A stretch of DNA of 29,365 nucleotides from an uncultured Clostridia bacterium (GCA_934636425.1 CAKUAV010000017.1:1-29365), one strand, 5' to 3'. Positions 8,188 through 16,441 are shown, numbered from the stretch's first letter. Notes: generated by a model not told the origin, from the letters alone. Made by a program: numbers and translations.

Positions 8188-9444
8188 ATGAACAGCACAG
8201 AAAAGACCGAAAAGGCCGTCCGAGATTTCCTCAGGGGCGTGTCCGAAACGAACCGCGTCTATTTCGTCGGCTCGACGACAAAAAATCCGCTCGAATATCA
8301 GCCGGGCGAAACGATGACGTTCCGGCTCAACGTCCGGACGGAAGCCGGGTATGTGCCCGTTCCCTACATATTTTATTCGTGCGAGGGCGAGGACGGCGCA
8401 AAGACCGAGGGCTGCGCCTCCCCCGCTGAGGACGGCTGGTTCTACTTTGACACGTCTATCCGGCGCGACGGCTTTGTGCACGTCGTCGCCAGGGCGTGCG
8501 ACGAGAACAAAAACGTCATTGAAGGGATCGACATATTCGAGGGCGGCGCGGGCGCGGCCGTTGACAAAATCACGATGGGCACCGAGGAGCCGGACGACTA
8601 TCTCGCCTTCTGGGACGCGCTCAAGCGGAAGGTGCGCGGCACCGAGCCGGAAATCCTCTTTCGGGAGCGCTTCGAAAAGGAGAATCTCGCCGATTTCGAG
8701 CTGTACGACATGCGCATAAAGGTGCCGGACGGCGATTTTGCGACGTTCTTCATGGCCTATCCGAAAAACGCCGAAAAGGGCAGTCTGAAAATGCGCGTCC
8801 TCACGCACGGCTACGGCGTGTGCGACGTCTGCCAGAACGACGCCTGCGCGCAGGAGGGCGCGCTGACCGTGTTCATCAGCGCCCATGCGATCCTCTCGCG
8901 GCAGAGCCCGGACTACTACACGGCGCTCTACGACGGCCCGCTGAAGGGCTTCGGCTTTGACAACGCCGAAAATCAGGATCCGCGCACCACCTACTGGGCG
9001 AAGATGTTCATGCGCGATATGCAGGTCGTGCGCTTCGCCATGGAAAGCCCGCTCTGGAACGGCAGGGATGTGCTGTTCTCCGGCGGCAGCATGGGCGGCA
9101 TGCGCGCGTGCAATCTGGCGGCGCACACGAACGTCGCCACAGAATGCGCGCTGGAAATTCCGTGGTTTTCCGATCTGGGCGGCCACAAGAACTGCGCGCG
9201 GCTCTACGGCTGGCGGCCCGATTACGAAAACGGCGTGCGCTATTTCGACACGGCCGTCGCGGCGAAATATCTCAAATGCCCCGTGACGATCTCCGCGGGA
9301 CTGGGCGATTACGTCTGCCCGCCGTCGGGCGAAATGGCGCTCTACAACGCCGTCTCCGCTCCAAAGCAGATCACGTTCATACAGAACCAGACGCACCCCT
9401 ATCGGCCGCTCGAGCCGATGAAGTATACGCTGCGCAACAGCTGA
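8188..9444 (+). CDS. Acetyl xylan esterase-like alpha/beta hydrolase (AXE1/CE7-like)
   Basis: A 418-residue protein with an N-terminal beta domain (about residues 20-120) and a C-terminal alpha/beta hydrolase domain. The catalytic serine is S301 in GGSMGG. The acid is D374 in GLGDYVCPPSG, which closely matches the GLxDxxCPPS block of the AXE1 family, and H403 in THPYRP completes the triad. Such enzymes remove acetyl groups from xylo-oligosaccharides or other acetylated compounds. No signal peptide is visible, so it should act in the cytoplasm. The start at 8188 is set by AGGAGG 6 nt upstream; a longer reading into pncB is not real. It lies 17 nt after pncB and is the last gene before a terminator. 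Confidence 0.88.
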   Translation: MNSTEKTEKAVRDFLRGVSETNRVYFVGSTTKNPLEYQPGETMTFRLNVRTEAGYVPVPYIFYSCEGEDGAKTEGCASPAEDGWFYFDTSIRRDGFVHVVARACDENKNVIEGIDIFEGGAGAAVDKITMGTEEPDDYLAFWDALKRKVRGTEPEILFRERFEKENLADFELYDMRIKVPDGDFATFFMAYPKNAEKGSLKMRVLTHGYGVCDVCQNDACAQEGALTVFISAHAILSRQSPDYYTALYDGPLKGFGFDNAENQDPRTTYWAKMFMRDMQVVRFAMESPLWNGRDVLFSGGSMGGMRACNLAAHTNVATECALEIPWFSDLGGHKNCARLYGWRPDYENGVRYFDTAVAAKYLKCPVTISAGLGDYVCPPSGEMALYNAVSAPKQITFIQNQTHPYRPLEPMKYTLRNS

Positions 9445-9469
9445 CGCGCAGCGCCTCTGCGAAGACGAC

Positions 9470-9503
9470 AAAAAGCCGCGTCCTGCAAAGAACGCGGCCT
9501 TTT
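9470..9503. terminator. Bidirectional terminator between the esterase and coat genes
   Basis: GCCGCGT (9475-9481) pairs with ACGCGGC (9492-9498) around a 10-nt loop. A five-base A run lies before it and a four-base T run just after it, so it can end transcripts from both convergent genes. Confidence 0.85.
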
Positions 9504-9517
9504 GCGGATTGGAGCGA

Positions 9518-9808
9518 TCAGCCCAGCTGCCGCTGCATCTGCGTGAACTTCTCCCGCGCGGCGTTGACGTCGGCGACGGGCGCGGCCTTGGTCGGATACC
9601 ATCCCAGCTGATTCATCTGGTCGAATATGGTATACTGATTCTGGACGCATTCTGTCAGGTTCTGCGTCAGCACCTGGCGCAGCTGCGGGCAGGATGCCTC
9701 GGGAATAAACGTGCCATAGCCGCTGATCAGATACTTCTCCTCGGACAGCAGATCCTCGATCTTATCCTGATCGGTCATCACCTGAGGACAGTTGTTGATC
9801 GTATTCAT
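9518..9808 (-). CDS. CotF-like spore coat protein
   Basis: A 96-residue protein resembling the coat F domain: a helix with DQDKIEDLLSEEKYLISGY at about residues 13-31, then LTQNLTECVQNQYTIFDQM, and a C-terminal GWYPTKAAP segment typical of small CotF proteins in Clostridia. It is expected in the spore coat or as a ferritin-like sporulation protein. GGGGGATG lies upstream of the ATG. It follows the 68-residue coat gene by 16 nt on the same strand, so they form a two-gene unit. It is convergent with the esterase gene across a shared terminator. Confidence 0.9.
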   Translation of the reverse strand: MNTINNCPQVMTDQDKIEDLLSEEKYLISGYGTFIPEASCPQLRQVLTQNLTECVQNQYTIFDQMNQLGWYPTKAAPVADVNAAREKFTQMQRQLG

Positions 9809-9824
9809 GCTTCATCCCCCTCTC

Positions 9825-10031
9825 TTACGCATGGCTGACAAGGTAGTCCAGCAGCCGGTCGAAGCGTTCGCGATGATGGCGGGCAATGCCGTCCGCCATG
9901 TTCTTCAGCGTCGGGTTTTCGAAGCTCTGGGCGTATTGCTGCGCCTTCTTGCAGGCCAGAAACTCGTGCTGGAGCTGATCTTCGAGTATGGTCAGAGACT
10001 TGGTCTGAATCGCCATGGAACCGTTGGCCAT
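9825..10031 (-). CDS. Small CotF-associated spore coat protein
   Basis: A 68-residue helical protein with LEDQLQHEFLACKKAQQYAQ (residues 16-35) and NMADGIARHHRERFDRLLDYL, resembling the short ferritin-like coat proteins often found directly before cotF-type genes in Clostridia. GGAGG lies 8 nt before the ATG. It is the first gene of the pair and divergent from recX across 79 nt. A CATGCTA element upstream recalls a forespore -10, but no matching -35 was found, so no sporulation promoter is called. Confidence 0.8.
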   Translation of the reverse strand: MANGSMAIQTKSLTILEDQLQHEFLACKKAQQYAQSFENPTLKNMADGIARHHRERFDRLLDYLVSHA

Positions 10032-10110
10032 CGGTGTTCCCTCCCCGCATAGACTTGGATTTGCGCTCGAAATCCGTCCTTAGCATGACCCGAAAAGGAG
10101 GGCTTCTCTC

Positions 10111-10746
10111 ATGGGAATGATTACCGGCATAGAACTGACAAAGAGCCGCGCCGCCGTGTATGTGGACGGAACGCTCTTTCTGCGCATGAAGCGCAGCTTT
10201 TTTGACGAATTGCCGCTTGAAGAGGGCGAGGATCTCGACGAGGAGGACTATCTGAACCGCCTGAGCGCCCGTCAGTCGAAGCCCGCCTATGAGGCCGCGC
10301 TCGATATGCTCTCCGATCGCGACATGACGTGCGACGCGCTCAAAAAAGCGCTCATGCGCCGCGGTTTCCTCGAGCCGGTGGCCGACGCAGTGCGCGACCG
10401 GCTGATCGAAAATCGCCTTCTGGACGATCAGCGCTTCGCCCAGCGCTATGTCGAGCTGCGCAAAGACAGCGCCGTGGGACGCTACGCCCTCAAGCGCAAG
10501 CTGCGCGCCAAGGGCGTCGAAGAGGAGACCGCATCGGACGCGCTCGAACAGCTCGACGACGAATCGCAGCTGGCCGCCGCCGCAGAGCTGGCAAAAAAGC
10601 TCTCGAAGCGCTATGCCGCCCTGCCCGGCTATGAAGCGCGCGCCAAGCTCTCTCAGGCGCTCGCGCGGCGCGGCTTCTCATGGGACGTCGTGCGCGAGGC
10701 CATCGAGCAGACGCGCCCGGACGGCGACGAATTCGACGACATTTAA
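10111..10746 (+). CDS. recX: RecX family regulatory protein
   Basis: A 211-residue, highly charged three-helix-repeat protein of the RecX family, which binds RecA filaments and limits recombinase activity. Family features are the repeated helical modules, seen in LSDRDMTCDALKKALMRRGF, then LIENRLLDDQRFAQRYVELR and GRYALKRKLRAKGVEEE. GGAGG lies about 8 nt before the ATG. No recA is present in the window. It is a single-gene unit ending at a terminator. Confidence 0.92.
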   Translation: MGMITGIELTKSRAAVYVDGTLFLRMKRSFFDELPLEEGEDLDEEDYLNRLSARQSKPAYEAALDMLSDRDMTCDALKKALMRRGFLEPVADAVRDRLIENRLLDDQRFAQRYVELRKDSAVGRYALKRKLRAKGVEEETASDALEQLDDESQLAAAAELAKKLSKRYAALPGYEARAKLSQALARRGFSWDVVREAIEQTRPDGDEFDDI

Positions 10747-10772
10747 GCGCTCTCAAAAAATCGCAACAGCAA

Positions 10773-10813
10773 ACGGACTGCCTTTCTCAAGCAGAAGGGC
10801 AATCCGTTTTTTT
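10773..10813. terminator. Terminator after recX
   Basis: ACGGACTGCC (10773-10782) pairs with GGCAATCCGT (10798-10807), with one internal mismatch, and is followed by a T run to 10813. It can also act, less strongly, on the convergent gene ending at 10821. Confidence 0.85.
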
Positions 10814-10820
10814 ATGACGC

Positions 10821-12062
10821 TCAGATCAGCCGCGGCCTCTCGACGACCGGATAGACGAATTTCGTCAGAGGATCGCTGATGCGCGTGTCGCAGACATAGA
10901 TCGTCAGCTTCTTCGCGCTGCCCAACGGCACGCGAACCGGCGTGGGCGGCGTGGTTTCGTCGATCGCCCCGCTGCGCCAGACGCACCGATCGTCCAGCCG
11001 GATTTCGAAGAACACGCTCGTCTCATTGCCGCGCGCGTGGAACGGAATCCGCTCGGGCGCGTGGAAGCGCTGAACGCCCAAACGCGCCTCGAAGGCCGTC
11101 AGCCCGCAGCCGGGCAGCGCATAGGCCGCCCACGCTTCGCGCCGTCCCCGATAGCTGGGCGCCATCATGGGCAGCAGGCACAATCCGCGCGTATCGCCCT
11201 CGCCGATATCCAGCGCTGTGGGCGAATCAAAGCGCTCGCCCGGAATAAAGTCGATCATCGGCTCGTAGTTGAACATATTGTCCACATCGCAGGCCAGCGG
11301 CTCAAGCGCGGCCAGCTCGATCGGCTCGACGTCCTTCGCCGTGCCGTCGGCCAGACGAGAAAGCGTCAGCATGGTGTCGGCCAGCAGCTGCGCGCCCGTC
11401 ATGGCGCTGCGGTAGGCCGATTCCTCCGCCGCCCGCTGATCGCCCCGACGAAGCGCGCCCATCAGATTGGGAATCTCGGCGATGGACAATCGCTTGTCCT
11501 TCTCCAGCTCCTCGCACAGCCGCCAGCACAGCATTTCCTCGCTGTCGGCCAGCAGGCGCGGCGCATAGGGAACGCTGTCGGGCAGCTCGGCAAAGACGGC
11601 CTCCATAAAGGCGTGCGTCATATAGCGCCACTTTCCCATGGGATACATCGCCGTGACCATGCGATTGTCGGTGGTGTGCGCCGCCTGAACGGTGTCCCCG
11701 ATCAGGTGCGACAGCGTGCCCGCCGCCTTCACGCCCAGCTCGTTTTGGCCTGCGCGGAGCGATTCCACGCAGAGATGAATCAGATATCGGAATACGATCG
11801 GATAGGTCTCGCGCAGTCTCAACGTATCAAATATGGTCTGCGCGGGGCGCGGCCCCTGCTCAGTCGGGATCTGATCCAACTCGCGCCAGAGAGGATCCCA
11901 GCCGCTCTTATCCGCCGCGTCCTCGCCGAAGATGTACGCGTCCGGATAGGTTGACGAAATCGCCGCGTCCTCAATGTGCGCGCCCCAGACCGGATACTTG
12001 TCCTCAACCTTGCGGCACGCCCAGCGCGCCATTCTCATATGCATAACGCCGTCCATAATCAT
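10821..12062 (-). CDS. Phospholipase C/S1-P1-like metal-site domain fused to an NPCBM-like domain
   Basis: A 413-residue protein. The N-terminal half is helical and has H119-x3-D123-x5-H129 (in SHLIGDTVQAAH) followed by H150-x3-E154 (HAFME). The first three residues have the same spacing as the zinc ligands H126, D130 and H136 of clostridial alpha-toxin, and HxxxE matches H148/E152. H29 in GAHIEDAA could be a further ligand. The C-terminal part (about 285-405) looks like an NPCBM/NEW2 carbohydrate-binding module, with a regular beta pattern such as SVFFEIRLDDRCVWRSG and KKLTIYVCD. No signal peptide is seen. It is the third gene of the operon with the TIM barrel (14-nt gap) and the Gfo/Idh dehydrogenase, which suggests a glycan or glycolipid substrate. 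The function is inferred from motif spacing only. Confidence 0.6.
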   Translation of the reverse strand: MIMDGVMHMRMARWACRKVEDKYPVWGAHIEDAAISSTYPDAYIFGEDAADKSGWDPLWRELDQIPTEQGPRPAQTIFDTLRLRETYPIVFRYLIHLCVESLRAGQNELGVKAAGTLSHLIGDTVQAAHTTDNRMVTAMYPMGKWRYMTHAFMEAVFAELPDSVPYAPRLLADSEEMLCWRLCEELEKDKRLSIAEIPNLMGALRRGDQRAAEESAYRSAMTGAQLLADTMLTLSRLADGTAKDVEPIELAALEPLACDVDNMFNYEPMIDFIPGERFDSPTALDIGEGDTRGLCLLPMMAPSYRGRREAWAAYALPGCGLTAFEARLGVQRFHAPERIPFHARGNETSVFFEIRLDDRCVWRSGAIDETTPPTPVRVPLGSAKKLTIYVCDTRISDPLTKFVYPVVERPRLI

Positions 12063-12076
12063 CCACCCTCTTCTCG

Positions 12077-12916
12077 TTACTTCGCCGCTTCGAACTGAAG
12101 CCCCGCGCGCATGGCCACATTCTTCAGATGGGCGACGGCGCGGTCGTACTGCGCTTCATCCGGCAGATGCTCGGCCATGACGGGCACATCGCCCAGCGCC
12201 GCGCACGCACGCAGCAGCGTCTCGTGGTCAAACTCGCCCTCACCGGCCGGCACTTCGGAAAGATGCGTGGTCAGCTCGCCGGATATGGCGACGTCCTTGA
12301 CGTGCACGGAGCAGATTTTGTCGCCGAACGCCTCAAAATAGGCACGCGTCAGTGCACCCGTGCGGTAGATTTTATCCGCGCCGCTGATCATGTTGACCAT
12401 GTCGACGTGAACGCCGAACGCCTTGCGGTCGACCGCCTCGATCAGCGCGCGCGTGCTCATTTCGTCGGTGGGATACATCCAGGGCATCGGCTCGAGCGCA
12501 TAGCGGCTCTTTTCGAGCGCCGCCTCGTCGATCATGCGCCGCGTCAGACGAACAATGCGATCAAACGTCGATCGCGTCAGATTGTCTCTGTGCGGGCCGT
12601 CCCAGCGGCTGCTCAGCGAGCCGGAAATATTGACGCAGCAGCGCGCGCCCACCCGCTCGGCCTGACGCATCCGCGCAATGCTGTAGCGCATGTTCTGCTC
12701 CGCCTTTTCGGGATCGGGATCGAGCAGATTGTTCCATATGCCCACCTCGGCGATCACCAGATCATGCCTGGCAGCCGCCTCGCAGAATTCCGCTTCACGC
12801 TCGCGCGGCGCGTCGACCGGCAGCGGCCAGTACGCCGCGCCATAGCCCTTTACGACGTGCTGAAGCGCCCATTCCTCGCCCGTCGTCCAGCGATAAACCG
12901 GCGCGCCCAGTCTCAT
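12077..12916 (-). CDS. Sugar phosphate isomerase/epimerase-like TIM barrel
   Basis: A 279-residue protein of the xylose isomerase-like TIM-barrel superfamily. Likely metal-binding positions are in ALEPMPW (Glu), GVHVDMVN (His/Asp), CSVHVKD (His) and VMAEH (Glu). The start at 12916 overlaps the stop of the upstream dehydrogenase as ATGA, giving a 4-nt overlap and coupling. Such barrels often act with Gfo/Idh/MocA dehydrogenases in inositol or uncommon sugar catabolism (isomerase, epimerase or dehydratase). The substrate cannot be read from the sequence. Confidence 0.87.
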   Translation of the reverse strand: MRLGAPVYRWTTGEEWALQHVVKGYGAAYWPLPVDAPREREAEFCEAAARHDLVIAEVGIWNNLLDPDPEKAEQNMRYSIARMRQAERVGARCCVNISGSLSSRWDGPHRDNLTRSTFDRIVRLTRRMIDEAALEKSRYALEPMPWMYPTDEMSTRALIEAVDRKAFGVHVDMVNMISGADKIYRTGALTRAYFEAFGDKICSVHVKDVAISGELTTHLSEVPAGEGEFDHETLLRACAALGDVPVMAEHLPDEAQYDRAVAHLKNVAMRAGLQFEAAK

Positions 12917-13926
12917 TGCGCGTCGCCCCCTCTCATCTCCTCGGGATAGATCATGCCCCAGTCGTGCCGCAGGCGCGTCATGAGGCGGCTCATCAGCAGC
13001 GATTCGGAGAGCGGCATCAGCGGCGACTCCGTTTTGCCGCTCATCAGACACTGCGCGACGTGCTCAAACTGATGCCAGTGGCCGCGGTTTTCCGCCGGGA
13101 AGCGGTATTCGCGCCGCTCGCCGTCGTCCAGGCGCAGCGTCAGCGCCGTCGGGCTCAAAAAGTTGTCCAGCTCGATGCTGCCCTTTGAGCCGTATATAAA
13201 CTCAGTCGCGCGTCCGGACAGGTCGAAACCGCAGGTGAAATGCGCCGTCGCGCCGCTGTCATACTGCATCTGAACCGACGCGCGCATATCCGCGCCGGTC
13301 GGAGCGGGCATAACCAGACTCTGAAGGGCCTTAACGTTCGCGCCCAGCGCCATGGTCGTCGCGCCCAGACAGTATATGCCCAGATCGAGCAGCGAGCCGC
13401 CGCCCAGCTTCATCGAAAACAGGCGGTGATCCTTTTTGCTGTCGTCATAATTCGTATTGCACAAAAAGGCCGACTCGACGTGGCGCACCTCGCCGATCAC
13501 GCCCGCTTCCAGCAGCTCGCGCACGCGCGCGACGGCCGGGAAAAAGCGCGTCCACAGCCCTTCCATCAGAAAGACGTTCTTTTCGCGCGCAAAATCGATC
13601 ATTCGGCGGCATTCGTCCTCATAAAGCGGCATGGGCTTTTCGCACAGCACCGCCTTGCCGTGCGCCATCATCAGCATGGCGTCGTCAAAATGCCGGTTGT
13701 TGGGCGTGGCGATGTACACCAGATCGACCAGATCGCTCTGCGCCATCTCTTCATAGCTGCCGTAGGCCGTCTCTATGCCGTAGCGCGCCGCAGCCGCGCG
13801 TGCACGTTCCAGACTGCGCGACGCAATGGCCGTCACGCGGACGGAGCGCGCCTTTGCGACGTCCCCCATAATCCAATCGACGATCATTCCCGTTCCCACT
13901 ATGCCCATGCGCACGATCTTTTCCAT
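12913..13926 (-). CDS. Gfo/Idh/MocA family NAD(P)-dependent oxidoreductase
   Basis: A 337-residue protein. It has an N-terminal Rossmann fold with GIVGTGMIVDW (residues 8-18) and the family EKP motif (96-98, K97 catalytic), followed by LMEGLWTRFFPA and GGSLLDLGIYCLGA. These last blocks resemble dihydrodiol/D-xylose dehydrogenase-type members. The start at 13926 follows GGGGGAGG at 7-nt spacing; a longer reading to 13971 is not homologous. It is the first gene of the operon with the TIM barrel and the NPCBM-tailed protein, and probably oxidises a sugar or cyclitol or makes a keto intermediate for them. Confidence 0.93.
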   Translation of the reverse strand: MEKIVRMGIVGTGMIVDWIMGDVAKARSVRVTAIASRSLERARAAAARYGIETAYGSYEEMAQSDLVDLVYIATPNNRHFDDAMLMMAHGKAVLCEKPMPLYEDECRRMIDFAREKNVFLMEGLWTRFFPAVARVRELLEAGVIGEVRHVESAFLCNTNYDDSKKDHRLFSMKLGGGSLLDLGIYCLGATTMALGANVKALQSLVMPAPTGADMRASVQMQYDSGATAHFTCGFDLSGRATEFIYGSKGSIELDNFLSPTALTLRLDDGERREYRFPAENRGHWHQFEHVAQCLMSGKTESPLMPLSESLLMSRLMTRLRHDWGMIYPEEMRGGDAQ

Positions 13927-13958
13927 ATTGTCGCCTCCCCCTGATTGTTTACAGCAAC

Positions 13959-13987
13959 AGTATAGCATCATCGACGGCGTTTGCCCA
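13959..13987 (-). promoter_or_regulatory. Candidate promoter of the Gfo/Idh operon
   Basis: On the minus strand: TGGGCA (4 of 6), 17 nt, TATACT (5 of 6), about 33 nt upstream of the dehydrogenase start. Confidence 0.5.
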
Positions 13988-14015
13988 GTGGTTTTTGAAT
14001 TTTTTTAAGAGATTG

Positions 14016-14044
14016 TTGTATTTCAGGCCTCGCTATGATAAAAT
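14016..14044 (+). promoter_or_regulatory. Candidate extended -10 promoter of the serine hydrolase gene
   Basis: TTGTAT, 17 nt, TAAAAT, with TG one base before the -10 (extended -10). Transcription would start near 14051, which supports the ATG at 14079 and excludes one at 13995. Confidence 0.55.
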
Positions 14045-14078
14045 GCAGTCAGCAAATGCAATAAGGAGCCTTTGGACA

Positions 14079-15086
14079 ATGAAACTGCTGAACGATTGTC
14101 TCGACCGCCTTCTGGACGAAGGTATGGTTTCGAATATCGCCGTGCGCGCGGGGCGCTTTGACACGGTGCTGGCGGATGCGTATCGCTTTTCCGATAAAAG
14201 AATCGATGAAAATACGCGCTTTGACATGGCCTCTGTCACAAAGGTCATGGCGACAACGCCGCTGGCGCTCATGGCGCTGGAGCAGGGCGCGCTCACGCTC
14301 GACACACCCGTCTCGGCGTTTTTCCGCGATCCGCGCGGCCTGACAATACGCCATCTGCTCACGCACACCATCGGCATCGGCCACAAGCCGCTCAATCAGA
14401 TCGGCAACACCTATGACAGCGTCGCCGACTATATCCTCTCCATCCCCGCCGATATTCCCGCCGGCACGGACGTATTGTACAGCTGCCCCGGCTTCATACT
14501 GCTGGGAAAAATCCTCGAACAGATTTACGGCCAACGCTTGGACGAGCTGTTCATGGAGCGCATCGCCGCGCCGCTCAAGCTGACGCGCAGCCGCTTTCTG
14601 CCGGGCAATGACGGCAACACCGTCAATTCGAATATATCCGCCGCGGAAACCGGCATTGTGAACGACTATAACTGCCGCTTTCTGGGCGGCGTGGCCGGCA
14701 ACGCCGGGCTGTTTTCCTGCATCGCCGACGCTGAAAAGTACGTCCGCGCGCTGCTGCACGGCGGTTCTCCCATACTGAAGCGCGAAACGCTGGATAGGAC
14801 GTTTCTAAACTATACGCCCGCTATGAGCGAATCGCGCGCGCTGGGATTCGTCTATGTGGATGAAAAGTATGCGCAGACCGGCCGGCTCTTTCCCGCGGGC
14901 AGCGTCGGCCACTGCGGCCACACCGGCCAGTCGATATTCTTCAATCCGAAAAGCGGGCTGTACGTCCTCATACTCAGCGACGCCACGCGCGCTGCCGTTG
15001 TCAAATACGGCGGCGAACGCTACGATCAGGTCATGGCCATGCGCGCGCAGATCCACAATGCGCTCGCAGACTCCGGTCTGTTCTGA
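14079..15086 (+). CDS. Beta-lactamase-fold serine hydrolase
   Basis: A 335-residue protein of the class C beta-lactamase/esterase superfamily. The nucleophile motif SVTK is at residues 52-55 in FDMASVTKVMAT. The second motif is YSC (134-136) where beta-lactamases usually have YSN. A C-terminal HTG motif occurs in GHCGHTGQS. No signal peptide is visible, so it is more likely a cytoplasmic esterase or peptidase than a secreted beta-lactamase. AAGGAG lies 10 nt before the ATG. It is monocistronic, flanked by a promoter and a terminator. Confidence 0.88.
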   Translation: MKLLNDCLDRLLDEGMVSNIAVRAGRFDTVLADAYRFSDKRIDENTRFDMASVTKVMATTPLALMALEQGALTLDTPVSAFFRDPRGLTIRHLLTHTIGIGHKPLNQIGNTYDSVADYILSIPADIPAGTDVLYSCPGFILLGKILEQIYGQRLDELFMERIAAPLKLTRSRFLPGNDGNTVNSNISAAETGIVNDYNCRFLGGVAGNAGLFSCIADAEKYVRALLHGGSPILKRETLDRTFLNYTPAMSESRALGFVYVDEKYAQTGRLFPAGSVGHCGHTGQSIFFNPKSGLYVLILSDATRAAVVKYGGERYDQVMAMRAQIHNALADSGLF

Positions 15087-15109
15087 CTTTTCAGAAGAAA
15101 AACCATGGC

Positions 15110-15153
15110 AAAAGCGACCACAGTCTGTTCATAACAGACCATAGTCGCTTTTT
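15110..15153. terminator. Bidirectional terminator between serine hydrolase gene and lysA
   Basis: GCGAC (15114-15118) and GTCTGTT (15123-15129) pair with AACAGAC (15133-15139) and GTCGC (15144-15148), with a small internal loop. A four-base A run lies before the hairpin and a five-base T run after it. Confidence 0.88.
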
Positions 15154-15184
15154 CCCTATCGAAAATAGACCGGCGTCTCTTTTG

Positions 15185-16441
15185 TTACGGTTCCAGATGA
15201 TCGAAATCAAGCGTCGCAAAATAGTCGGCGGGGGTTTCGGCGCGGCGAATCTGCCGGAAGGAGCCGTCCTCTTTGAGCAGCACCTCGGCGGAGCGCAGCC
15301 GGCCGTTGTAGTTGTAGCCCATCGAGAAGCCGTGCGCGCCGGTATCGTGTATGGCCAGATAGTCCCCCTCGTCGATTTGGGGCAGCATACGATCGACGGC
15401 GAATTTGTCGTTGTTTTCGCACAGCGAGCCGACCACATCGTATTTGTGATCGCAGGGCGCGTTCTCCTTGCCCAGCACCGTGATGTGGTGATACGCGCCG
15501 TACATCGCCGGGCGCATGAGATTGGCGGCGCAAGCGTCCACGCCGATATAGTGCTTGTAGGTGTCCTTGTGATGGATGGCCCTGGTGATCAGCCAGCCGT
15601 TCGGGCCGGCCATGAAGCGCCCCAGCTCGGTGGCGATGCGCACGTCGCCGATATGCGCCGGCACGACGATCTCCTCGAACACCTCGCGCACGCGCTCGCC
15701 CACGCGTATGATGTCGACGGGCTGCTCCTCCGGGCGATACGGAATGCCCACGCCGCCGGAGAGATTGAGCAGGAAGAACTCCGCGCCCAGCTCCTCGTGC
15801 AGCTCGACCGCCGTCTTAAACAACAGCCGCGCCATCGTGGGATAATAGTCCTCGTCGATCATATTGCTGGCCAGAAAGGAATGCAGACCGAACTTCTTCA
15901 CGCCGCGCTCCATCAGCTTTTTGATGCCCTCGGTCAGCTGCGCGCGTGTGAAGCCGTATTTGGAATCGCCCGGCCGCCCCATGACCGTGTTGCCGGATAC
16001 GAAATCCCCGCCGGGATTGAAGCGGCAGCAGATCTTCTCGGGCAGGCCGCCGTGCTTCTCCAGAAAGTCGATGTGTGTGATGTCGTCCAGATTGATTATG
16101 GCGTTCAGTTTGCGCGCATATTCATACTCTCCCGCAGGCGTTTCATTGGAGGAGAACATGATTTGATCGCCGGAAAAGCCGACCTTCTCGGCCATCATCA
16201 GCTCGCACAGCGAGGCGCAGTCCACGCCGCAGCCTTCCTGCTTGAGGATGTTCAGTATGACGGGATTGGGCGTGGCCTTGACGGCGAAATATTCCTTGTA
16301 GCCCGGATTCCACCCGAACGCTCTGTTCATTTTGCGCGCGTTTTCGCGCAGACCATGCTCGGAATAGAGATGAAACGGCGTTGGAATTTCAGCGTCAATT
16401 TTGCGGACAAGCTCCAAAGAAGGCGCTTTTTTATCAGACAC
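15185..16441 (-). CDS. lysA: Diaminopimelate decarboxylase
   Basis: PLP enzyme that decarboxylates meso-diaminopimelate to L-lysine. The 418-residue protein has the PLP lysine K55 in YFAVKATPNP, the HSFLASN block, the SGGVGIPY phosphate-binding glycine loop, ATELGRFMAGPNG, the CENNDKFA active-site cysteine motif and the HDTGAHGFSMGYNYNGRLR C-terminal signature. The start is GTG at 16441, within a short leader behind a perfect promoter, with a weak GGGG-type ribosome binding site. No other lysine-pathway gene is adjacent. Related decarboxylases of the fold IV family, such as carboxynorspermidine decarboxylase, are less likely given these motifs. Confidence 0.93.
   Translation of the reverse strand: MSDKKAPSLELVRKIDAEIPTPFHLYSEHGLRENARKMNRAFGWNPGYKEYFAVKATPNPVILNILKQEGCGVDCASLCELMMAEKVGFSGDQIMFSSNETPAGEYEYARKLNAIINLDDITHIDFLEKHGGLPEKICCRFNPGGDFVSGNTVMGRPGDSKYGFTRAQLTEGIKKLMERGVKKFGLHSFLASNMIDEDYYPTMARLLFKTAVELHEELGAEFFLLNLSGGVGIPYRPEEQPVDIIRVGERVREVFEEIVVPAHIGDVRIATELGRFMAGPNGWLITRAIHHKDTYKHYIGVDACAANLMRPAMYGAYHHITVLGKENAPCDHKYDVVGSLCENNDKFAVDRMLPQIDEGDYLAIHDTGAHGFSMGYNYNGRLRSAEVLLKEDGSFRQIRRAETPADYFATLDFDHLEP

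Noticed and set aside
8107..9471. 454-codon minus-strand open frame
   Set aside because: Antisense to the acetyl xylan esterase-like gene, whose triad and ribosome binding site are clear.
10032..10110. Forespore sigma-factor promoter for the coat genes
   Set aside because: A CATGCTA -10-like element is present but no matching -35 lies at 15-18 nt.
13995..14078. Upstream extension of the serine hydrolase start
   Set aside because: It would begin upstream of the -35 and -10 boxes at 14016-14044, and no ribosome binding site precedes it; AAGGAG fits the ATG at 14079.
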